A stretch of DNA of 64,000 nucleotides from JAQVEB01 sp028698105 (GTDB lineage Bacteria; Bacteroidota; Bacteroidia; Bacteroidales; Dysgonomonadaceae): positions 1 through 64,000 of the forward strand of contig CAXYYA010000013.1 in NCBI GenBank assembly GCA_964293155.1. Reading direction: 5' to 3'. The translations under genes and the position numbers were made by a program. How positions within the stretch are numbered: position 1 is the first letter of the stretch; each line of letters starts with the position of its first letter. The notes beneath the pieces are model-generated. The model worked only from the letters and a program-made list of their open reading frames with translations. It searched no databases and was not told the DNA's origin. Positions 17,232 to 26,600 of the stretch are shown here, one piece after another.

Positions 17232-18707
17232 ATGATGAAATTCATAGACTACATACTTGTGTTTTCCCTGGTTTTTTTCTTATCCTGTTCCAATAACACA
17301 GACATACAAAAAAAATCGACGGAATATCCCGATATTTTCCCCGATTATACCGAAGTAACCATCCCTGTCAATATTGCGCCGTTGAATTTTTCGCTGAAGG
17401 AAAACCCCGATAAAGCCATCCTGCTAATTGAAAACGAGAACCAAAAGATAAAAATAAACAGCCGGGAAGGAGAATTTCTGATTCCCGAAGGGAAATGGAA
17501 AAGATTGCTAACGGAAGCTAAAGGAAAAACGTTGCATTTTACGGTAAGCGTAAAGAAAAAGAACGAATGGATAAGGTATAAACCGTTTTCGGTGAACGTG
17601 AGTGCCGATCCCATTGACAGCTACATCGCTTACCGGTTGATCCCTCCGGGATATGAATTGTGGAGTAAAATGGGAATTTATCAGCGGAATCTGGAAAATT
17701 ACAGGCAATCGGCCATTTACGAAAACTACCTCACGAAGGAGAATTGTGTAAATTGCCATTCGTTCCCGTTGCAGAACCCCGATAAAATGTTGTTTCACAT
17801 GCGACAGACTTATCCCGGTACAATGCTGATTGATAACGGAAAAATAGAAAAACTGAATACAAAAACAGCTCATACCCTCTCGGCGCTGGTGTATCCTTCA
17901 TGGCATCCTTCGGGCGACTTCATTGCATTTTCGGTAAACAAAACCATGCAACTATTCCACCAGAACCATAAAAACAGAATTGAAGTTTACGATTTGAGCT
18001 CCGATGCGGTGGTATATGACGTGAAAAAACACGAAATCACAACCTCTCCCCTGCTCTCACAAAAAGGTGTTTTTGAAACGTTTCCCACATTTTCCCCCGA
18101 TGGAGAAACCCTTTACTTTTGCACGGCCGATTCGGTAAATGTACCCTCTGAATACCAACAAGTAAAATACAGCCTGTGCAGCATCGGTTTTGATCCGCAT
18201 TCCCGCACCTTCGGTGATAAAGTGGACACGTTGTTCAACGCCGCCCAGCACGATAAAAGTGTTTCCTTCCCACGTGTTTCGCCCGACGGAAAGTGGCTGA
18301 TGTTCACTCTTTCGGAATATGGGAACTTCTCCATCTGGCACAAAGACGCCGATCTGTGGATGCTTAATCTGGCCACGAAAGAAAGTTATCCGCTGGACAA
18401 GCTGAACAGTAACGACGTGGAAAGCTACCACTCCTGGAGCCACAACAGCCGATGGGTTGTTTTTAGCAGCCGGCGCATTGACGGGCTGTACACACGTCCT
18501 TTCTTTGCACACATCAACGACGACGGAAATCCCGAAAAACCGTTTCTGTTGCCCCAAAGAAGCACCAAATTTTACAACGAATTGCTGTATTCCTATAACA
18601 TTCCTGAATTTATAACCGGAAAAGTGGAAGTTTCAAAACACAAAATTGCACAAAAAGCAATTCAAGACAAGGGTATTGACGTAAAATTCAGCCCGATGAG
18701 CGAATAA
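17232..18707 (+). CDS. TolB-like PD40 beta-propeller lipoprotein with CxxCH motif
   Basis: A 491-residue periplasmic lipoprotein. The signal ends in a lipobox (VFFLSC, Cys near residue 17). PD40/TolB-type propeller blades are clear: WHPSGDFIAFSVN, FSPDGETLYFCTAD, VSPDGKWLMFTLSE and WSHNSRWVVFSSRR. Just before the propeller is C172-V-N-C175-H176, a canonical haem c attachment motif, so it may carry one covalent haem. Two ATGs overlap (17232 and 17235); either opens the signal peptide. Coupled to the DUF6057-like gene upstream. Haem attachment is inferred from the motif alone. Confidence 0.7.
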   Translation: MMKFIDYILVFSLVFFLSCSNNTDIQKKSTEYPDIFPDYTEVTIPVNIAPLNFSLKENPDKAILLIENENQKIKINSREGEFLIPEGKWKRLLTEAKGKTLHFTVSVKKKNEWIRYKPFSVNVSADPIDSYIAYRLIPPGYELWSKMGIYQRNLENYRQSAIYENYLTKENCVNCHSFPLQNPDKMLFHMRQTYPGTMLIDNGKIEKLNTKTAHTLSALVYPSWHPSGDFIAFSVNKTMQLFHQNHKNRIEVYDLSSDAVVYDVKKHEITTSPLLSQKGVFETFPTFSPDGETLYFCTADSVNVPSEYQQVKYSLCSIGFDPHSRTFGDKVDTLFNAAQHDKSVSFPRVSPDGKWLMFTLSEYGNFSIWHKDADLWMLNLATKESYPLDKLNSNDVESYHSWSHNSRWVVFSSRRIDGLYTRPFFAHINDDGNPEKPFLLPQRSTKFYNELLYSYNIPEFITGKVEVSKHKIAQKAIQDKGIDVKFSPMSE

Positions 18708-18717
18708 TACCTGCGGT

Positions 18718-19836
18718 TTATTTCAACGCTATGCATTCCATTTCCACCAACCATGCCGGACGGCAAATAGGGGCGAAAACGATGATTTTGGGAACTTGTG
18801 GAAATTCCTTTTCCATTTTAGCAGAAATGACGTCATAATCCGCTATATCCCGCAAATACACAATAATTTGCGCCATGTGCGAGAAGTCCATATCGGCTTC
18901 CTTTAATAGTTCCGATACGTTTTCGATCATCCTGTCGGCTTGTTTTATGACATCGCCTTCGTGCACCACATGCCCCGTTTTATCAATACTGGCCGTTCCG
19001 CTGATAAACACCTGTTTTTTATCTTCAAAATGAAGGCAAACGCCTCGTTCAAAAGTCACTCCGTAATCGGATGTGCGGCTCAGGTGATCCGGTGCATATA
19101 AGAATTGAATCTGCTCCTGCCGGAGCCCTTCAACCGCGTAAGCATCGAATGTCAGTATTGTTTGAGGGTTCGAATGTCTGCCGGCGATACCGGTGCTGGC
19201 TATGTAATGGGTGTTTTCGGTGAGATTACGGTCGTTAAAAATCTTTTTTCGTCCCTGCACTACACCCGCGTAATTATTATCAATATCCGACACGAAAAGC
19301 CACGTCCTTACACAATTGTTTTCCATGGAGCATCCCGCCCGTTCCATCGCGTTTTCGTAACGATTCAATATTTGATGTGTTTGAGTTTCCGGGCTACCGG
19401 ACACCTCGCGCATCTGTCCGGCGAAGTAGTGCGTGTACCGATCGCATCGAAAGCCCGTCAATCCGTTGTCTCCCTGAATGTTTATATTTTCGGCTTCCGG
19501 CATCAACCACACCCATAAAGCAATTTTGCTGCCGTTTAAAGGCGGCTGCTGGATAATGGAAACCACGCCATGATCCGAATTATTTAAAACCACCTGTAAA
19601 TCATTAATTTGATTTTCGATATCGCTTAAAAAATATCGGTTGAAAACCGGTATTAATCCGGTTTTTTCCAGAAAATCGGCATAAGCTTCATACAGCTTCG
19701 CCAACTGATATACGTAATTTTCACCACACGACAGGACATGAAAAACGGCATGACATTCCGAAATTTTTTCTTTTTTGTAAAAATAAGAAATCTCCGCACG
19801 AATGTCGTTATTCAAATAGATTTGCTGATATTCCAT
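18718..19836 (-). CDS. Two-domain RidA/YjgF superfamily protein, chorismatase-like
   Basis: A 372-residue cytoplasmic protein. The C-terminal part (about 240-372) is a Rid/YjgF domain with FISGTASIDKTGHVVHEGDV, IIVYLRDIADYDVI and RPAWLVEMECIAL, including the conserved Arg. The N-terminal part is a second, divergent half (VWLMPEAENINIQGDNG, RTWLFVSDIDNNYAG). This arrangement resembles FkbO/Hyg5-type chorismatases, which share the Rid fold, but also unassigned Bacteroidetes Rid proteins. The ATG at 19836 is preferred over one nine codons upstream because it follows a GAAAG purine run. It converges with the TolB-like gene across a 10-base gap. Confidence 0.6.
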   Translation of the reverse strand: MEYQQIYLNNDIRAEISYFYKKEKISECHAVFHVLSCGENYVYQLAKLYEAYADFLEKTGLIPVFNRYFLSDIENQINDLQVVLNNSDHGVVSIIQQPPLNGSKIALWVWLMPEAENINIQGDNGLTGFRCDRYTHYFAGQMREVSGSPETQTHQILNRYENAMERAGCSMENNCVRTWLFVSDIDNNYAGVVQGRKKIFNDRNLTENTHYIASTGIAGRHSNPQTILTFDAYAVEGLRQEQIQFLYAPDHLSRTSDYGVTFERGVCLHFEDKKQVFISGTASIDKTGHVVHEGDVIKQADRMIENVSELLKEADMDFSHMAQIIVYLRDIADYDVISAKMEKEFPQVPKIIVFAPICRPAWLVEMECIALK

Positions 19837-19959
19837 AATAGCTTTCTTTGAACGAAAATTCAAAATTAGTCAAAAAACTAAATAAATGAAACTCCGTGAA
19901 AAAGCAAAAGTGTTTATTTTTTCGCACAAACCGGAAAAATTATACGTTTTCTCCTTTTT

Positions 19960-19978
19960 TTCCGTTATATTTACGGAA
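19960..19978 (+). promoter_or_regulatory. Dyad over the ruvA promoter
   Basis: TTCCGT and ACGGAA flank a seven-base centre. The dyad covers a -7-like TATATTTA 34 bases before the ruvA ATG and could be an operator or chance. Confidence 0.3.
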
Positions 19979-20006
19979 TTACGTAAAATCCATTTTTTGA
20001 ACGAGT

Positions 20007-20594
20007 ATGATAGACTACATCAAGGGCGAAATTGCCGAACTCACGCCGGCTTCCGTGACGCTGGAATGCAATGGCATAGGGTATTTTGCAAACATCTCGC
20101 TGAATACTTACAGCAAGTTGAACGGCGAAAAATCGGCGAAAATTTATATCTACGAATCCATTCGCGAAGACGCACACGTGCTCTTCGGCTTTGCCGACAA
20201 ACACGAACGCGATATTTTCCTGCACCTCATCAGCGTGTCGGGCGTCGGGCCAAGCACCGGACGGGTTATTTTATCTTCGTTGAGTTCCAAGGAACTGGAA
20301 TCGGTGATCGCTACCGAAAACGTGGCGGTCTTGCAGTCCGTAAAAGGCATTGGCGCCAAAACAGCGCAACGCATCATCGTAGATCTGCGCGATAAGATTA
20401 AGCTCACCGGCGAAAGCGCTACGGTTGTTCTGCCCGGCGGCAATATTTCCATGCACGGCCAGGAAGCCGTTTCGGCACTGGTTATGCTCGGTTTCACACA
20501 GTCCAATTCGCAGAAAGTGGTTACGAAAATCGCGAAAGAATCACCCTCGCTTTCCGTGGAGGCCATCATCAAAGAGGCGTTGAAAAGATTGTGA
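20007..20594 (+). CDS. ruvA: Holliday junction branch migration protein RuvA
   Basis: A 195-residue DNA-binding subunit of the RuvAB complex that holds Holliday junctions during recombination repair. It starts with the conserved MIDYIKGEI and GIGY segments of the OB domain, followed by helix-hairpin-helix motifs SVSGVGPSTGRVIL and SVKGIGAKTAQRIIVDLRDK, then a C-terminal RuvB-interacting domain (ALVMLGFTQSNSQKVV). Length is normal. It precedes sprA, a gene order also found in other Bacteroidetes. Confidence 0.96.
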   Translation: MIDYIKGEIAELTPASVTLECNGIGYFANISLNTYSKLNGEKSAKIYIYESIREDAHVLFGFADKHERDIFLHLISVSGVGPSTGRVILSSLSSKELESVIATENVAVLQSVKGIGAKTAQRIIVDLRDKIKLTGESATVVLPGGNISMHGQEAVSALVMLGFTQSNSQKVVTKIAKESPSLSVEAIIKEALKRL

Positions 20595-20645
20595 AAAGTT
20601 TAGGGTTTAAGGTTTGAAGTTCAAAGTTTAGGGTTTGAATGAAAA
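20595..20645. repeat. Low-complexity spacer (GTTTAGGGTTT-type)
   Basis: Degenerate repeats of AAGTTTAGGGTTT/AAGGTTTGAAGTTC lie between ruvA and sprA. They do not form a strong hairpin. Confidence 0.5.
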
Positions 20646-20686
20646 CCGGAATCCGAAACCGGATTTTTACGTAATTTCAGAGAAGC

Positions 20687-23600
20687 GTGCCTCTCTTTTC
20701 GCAGGCGCATGTTGTACATTTGAAATCGGTTTCTCTGAAAAAAAACACGTTCATATTGTTGATTATCTTTCTGTTCTTAACGAATGGAAAACACTTGCTT
20801 TTAGCCCAGCAATCCGATACCGTGCGCAACCGGTTTTCCGTTCAGAAAACCGTTGTGCAAACACCGGCCGATCTGAAAAAAAATGCGGCGATTGACCTGA
20901 AAACCCCGTCGAATATACAAACCGTGGTGGTTTACGATGCCGTAACGAATCGGTATATCTTCCAGACAAAAATCGGCGAAATAATTATCAACGAACCTTT
21001 TAGCCTCACTCCGGAGGAGTATCAAAAATACCGATTGCAACAATCCGCGCAACAATACTTTAAAGAAAAAAATGCCATAAACCACGAAACACAAAAAAAA
21101 GAGAACGAGCCTTTTTCGTTTGTGACGCTCAGAAAACCGAAAAATATCCTCGGTGAGATTTTCGGCCCCGGTGGCGTGCAGTTTAATCCGCAAGGTTCTA
21201 TCGAACTTTCTGCGGGAATAAAACGAAACGTAACCGACAACCCCGCCCTGCCCGAACGCGCACGCAAACGCACGATGTTCGATTTCGACCAAAATATCCA
21301 ACTGAGCGCCAATGCCAAGGTGGGTAACAAAATAGATTTTGGCATGAATTACAACACCGATGCGATGTTCAGTTTCGATGCCAAGCGCATCAAACTTGCT
21401 TATCAGGGCAAAGAAGACGAGATCGTCAAAAATATTGAGGCCGGAAACGTGAGCATGACCACCACCAACCCGCTCATCAACGGTGGCGCAGCCTTGTTCG
21501 GCATTAAGACCGACTTGCAGTTCGGGAAACTGCGTGTAAATACGGTTTTGTCGCAACAGAAATCGGAATCGCGTACCGTGAACTCGCGCGGAGGCGTGCA
21601 AACCACGCCGTTTGAATTCGGCGCCGACCAATATGACGAAAACCGGCATTTTTTTCTCGGCTATTACTTCCGCGATAATTACGACAGAGCCATGAGTAAA
21701 GCGCCGTACATTCAATCGGCGGTTTCCATCTCACGCATCGAAGTGTGGATCACCAACAAGCGCGGAAATTACGACCAGGCACGAAACATCCTCGCCTTCG
21801 CCGATCTGGGTGAAAACCCCGCTATCCACAATCCGATGTGGACACCCCAAGGTTCCGCAACCGTGCCCTACAACGAAGCCAACAACCTCTATCAACAACT
21901 GACGTCCGCTTACAGCGGCGCGCGCGACCTTAGCCAGGCGGGCAACGTGCTTCCTTCTGATGTTGTTGTCGGGAGAGATTACGAGAAAATTGAAAGCGCG
22001 CGATTGCTCAACTCATCGGAATATTCTTTCCAGCCGCAATTGGGTTACCTCTCGCTTCGCGCGCCGCTGCAAGCGGACGAGGTGCTCGCCGTGGCATTTG
22101 AATTCACATATCAGGGCAAAGTGTATCAGGTTGGCGAATTTTCGAGCGATATTGGCCGCGAAACAGCAGGAAGCGTGTCGAACCGCAGCGGCGCGCTCAT
22201 TCTGAAGTTACTGAAACCCGTTTCTTTCTCGCCGCAATCCTTTACGTGGCATCTGATGATGAAAAATATTTACGCAATCGCCTTCGGCGCTTCCAATATT
22301 CAAAAAGACCGCTTCAAACTGAACATCACTTACCAGAGCGATACAACGGGTGTTTACCTGAATTACATTCCAGACGGAAGCATCAACAACAAACTGTTGC
22401 TGCAAGTGATGAACCTCGACCGTTTAAATTCGAAAAACGACCCCTACCCCGACGGCCAGTTCGATTTTCTGGACGGCTACACCATTTCTCCACAAACCGC
22501 AAGCATCATTTTTCCGGTTGTGGAACCCTTCGGGTCGCATTTGCGAAAAATGATCGGAAACGATGCCATAGCCCACAAATACGTCTATCAGGAGTTGTAC
22601 GATTCCACACTCACCGTTGCACGCCAGGTGGCCGAGAAAAACAAGTTTAGGATGATGGGAGAATATCGCGGTTCATCGGGTTCCGAAATCAGCCTCGTTG
22701 CCATGAACGTTGAGCGCGGCTCGGTGCGGGTTACGGCTGCGGGTGCAACCCTCACCGAAGGCAGCGATTATACGGTTGATTACGTTTCGGGAACGGTGAG
22801 TATCATCAATCAGGCCATTTTGGATGCGGGCACGCCTGTGAGTGTTTCCATCGAAAACCAATCCATGTTCAACATGCAACGCAAAACCATGATGGGAATT
22901 AACCTGACGTACGATTTTTCGAAGAATTTTGCTTTAGGCGCCACCCTGATGCACCTTTCGGAAAAACCGCTCACCATGAAAACCGATTTCGGCGACGAAT
23001 CGGTAAAAAACACGCTCTGGGGCGCGAACGTTTCTTACCGGAAAGAATCGTACGCCCTCACCAATCTGCTCGATATGCTGCCTTTCGTAGATGCCACCGT
23101 GCCGTCGCAATTTATTGCCAATGCGCAGTTTGCGCACATTATTCCCGGCCATTACACCAACAAATACACCGGAGGATATTCGTATCTTGATGATTTTGAG
23201 ACCTCTACATCGGTCATTGACCTGCGTTCGCCTTACGCGTGGACGTTGGCCTCAACGCCTTATAACAACACATCCACGGCACTTTTTCCCGAAGCGGCTC
23301 TATCGAATAACACGGACTACGGCAAAAACCGTGCGCAACTGGCCTGGTTTTACATTGACGGCATTTTTACGCGGCGAAACTCAGCCCTGACGCCCCAACA
23401 CATCAAAAATGATCCCGAACAACTTTCAAACCATTTGGTGCGTGAGGTGTACGAGCGGGAAATCTATCCGAATAAAGACGCCGTTTACGGCGATCCGCCT
23501 ACGATTCCCGTCCTCAACCTCTCCTATTATCCCGACGAAAGAGGCCCGTATAATCTGGATGCGAATATGGATGCAAACGGGCATTTGTTGCATCCGGAAC

Positions 23601-26600
23601 AACGTTGGGGCGGGATAACCCGTAAAATGGATACACGCGACTTTGAGGCGGCAAACATCGAATACATCGAATTCTGGCTAATGGATCCTTTTGTGAACGA
23701 CACGTTGCGCACGGCAACCGGCGGCGATTTGTATTTTAACTTGGGTGAAATATCGGAAGACGTGCTGAAAGACGGCAAAAAGTTCTTTGAAAACGGACTT
23801 CCGGTTGACAGCGACGCAACGGCTGTTACCGAAACCGTGTGGGGAAAAGTTCCCAAACGGCAATCAACCGTTTACGCCTTCGATAACTCGCTGGGGGCCG
23901 ACTCGCGGAAAGTGCAGGATGTTGGGTTTAACGGATTGAGCAATGAAGAGGAGAAAACGTTTCCCGCCTACGCAAATTACCTGCAACAAGTGGAAACCGG
24001 TGTCTCCGCAACTACATTAAACAGGATGCAAAACGATCCGATGTCGGTGCTCAACAATCCGTCGGGCGACAAATTCCGACATTATCGCGGCGAGGAACAA
24101 GACCGGCAGGAAATGAGCATCCTCGAAAGGTACAAATACTATAACGGCACCGAAGGGAACTCACTTGCTCCCGAAAACAATGAAAAATACTCCACCGCCT
24201 CACGAACTACGCCCGATGTGGAAGATATTGATGGCGATAACACACTGAATGAAAGCGAATCATATTATCAATATAAAGTACAGCTTCGTCCCGAAAATAT
24301 GACGGTGGGAACAAATTTCATCGTTGACAAACGCGAAGTTACCGTGCGTTTGCGTAACGGACAAGACGGACGCGTGAACTGGTACCAGTTTAAAATACCG
24401 ATCCGAAACTACCAGTCGCGTATCGGCAACATACAGGGATTCAAAACCATACGCTTCATGCGCATATTCCTGACCGATTTCGAAGAACCCGTGTTCCTGC
24501 GTTTCGGCACGCTGGAGTTGGTTCGCAGCGAATGGCGCACTTACACGCAAAACCTGGTATCGGGGGGAGCAGTGTCGGGAACCGGTAAACTCGATATCTC
24601 GGCGGTGAACATCGAAGAAAACGGCGATCGCACGCCGGTAAATTACGTGCTTCCGCCGGGCGTAACGCGCATTCTCGATCCCAGCCAGCCGCAACTTCGT
24701 CAGGAGAATGAACAAGCTGTCGCACTGAAAATTCAGGAACTCGAACCCGGTGACTCACGCGCCATTTACAAAAATACGATGTACGATTTGCGCCGCTACA
24801 AACGGTTGCAAATGTTTGTGCATGCCGAGAGCCTGCCGGATGCGCCCGAAAAACTGCAAGACGGTGAAATGGTGGTTTTTCTGCGGTTGGGATCGGACTA
24901 CCGCAACAATTATTACGAATATGAAATTCCGCTTCGCGTAACACCCGACGGACGGTACAGCAACAACAAATTGGCCGATCAGGAAACGGTTTGGATGCCG
25001 GCAAACATGTTCGACATTCCGATGGAAACGTTCACGAAGCTGAAACTCAAACGCAATTACGAAAAACAACACAGCGGCGGTATAACGTTTGTAACGCCCT
25101 ACTCCGAAAATGATCCGCAGAAACCGGACAATCGCGTTACGGTAATCGGAAATCCATCGCTTGCCGAGGTGAAAGTAATGATGATCGGAGTGCGGAATGC
25201 AACGAACAATACCCGATCGGGTGAAGTTTGGGTGAACGAACTCCGGTTGAGCGATTTCGACGAGAACGGCGGCTGGGCTGCGCAGGGAAACATCAATTTA
25301 TCGCTCTCCGATATCGGCACAATAAACGTTTCGGGAAGAAAAGAAACCGCCGGTTTCGGCGCGCTCGATCAAAGCCTTATGGAACGCCGGAACGACGATC
25401 ACACCGAGCTAAATGTTGCCGTAAACATGGAGTTGGGGCGCTTCCTACCCGAAAAAGCAAAAATAAGCGCACCTTTCTACTATTCCGTCAGCAATCAAAC
25501 AATTGCTCCGCAATACAATCCGTTGGATAAAGACATTTTGTTGAACGATGCGCTGCAAAACATGGAAAACGGGCAGCAAAAAGATTCGTTGAAGAGCATC
25601 ACCACAAGCAGGAACACCAACAAAAGCATCAGCCTGAACAACGTGCGGGTGAACGTCAAAAGCAAAAACCCGATGCCGTATGATCCGGCCAACTTCAGCC
25701 TCAGTTACGCACACAACGAAAACAGCGTGCAAACACCCGAAACGGAGTACGCGTCGCTCACGAATACCCGTTTGCAGACGGATTACAGTTACACATCGAA
25801 CATGCGGCCGTGGGAGCCTTTCAGAGAAATAAAAAGCAACTCCGGCTGGCTGAAATTCATCAAATACATGAATCTCAACTACCTGCCGAACAGCATTCAG
25901 GCAAGCTCTCGCTTAACGCGTAACTATCAGGAAACGCAGTTGCGCGACCTGAACGCGTTTTTGTCCGGCATCACTGCGCCGCAAAAAGCCTATCTCTCGT
26001 TTAGCCAGAACTTTTTGTGGGACAGGAATTTCTCTGTAAACTGGGACTTTACACGAAACCTGAAAGTTACCTTCCGTTCGGGTACCATTGCCGAAATCGA
26101 GGAACCGTATCTGCAAGTAAATAAAAAGATCAATCGCGACGATTACGAAATCTGGAAAGATTCCGTGGTGCAAAGCATTCAAAACTTCGGCAAGCCGCTT
26201 AATTACGAGCAAACTGCCGACGTAACCTACACGGTTCCCTTCGCACAGATACCGGTTCTGGACTGGATAAACTCCAGTGCGGCGTACAATTCACGATACC
26301 GTTGGGAGCGCGGCGCGTACATTCCCGATGCCGAAATCGGGAATTACCTGCAAAACGATATGGCGCTCACCGTAAATAGCCGGTTGAACCTGGTTTCGTT
26401 CTATAACAAAATTCCGTTTTTGAAGAAGGCCAACCGCAAGTTCGACGCATTGCCTGGCGCACCGCAAAGGAACACTTCGCCGGATCAGAAAAAAGAAAAA
26501 AAAGGCGGACTGTACGAAGCGGCACAATACGCTGCGCGAGGCCTGATGATGCTGCGCAACGTGAACATCACCTTCGGGTACAAGACACGCACCGATATTC

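Noticed and set aside
19141..19180. A GGTTCGAAT stretch resembling a tRNA T-loop
   Set aside because: It lies inside the Rid protein gene and no cloverleaf can be built around it.
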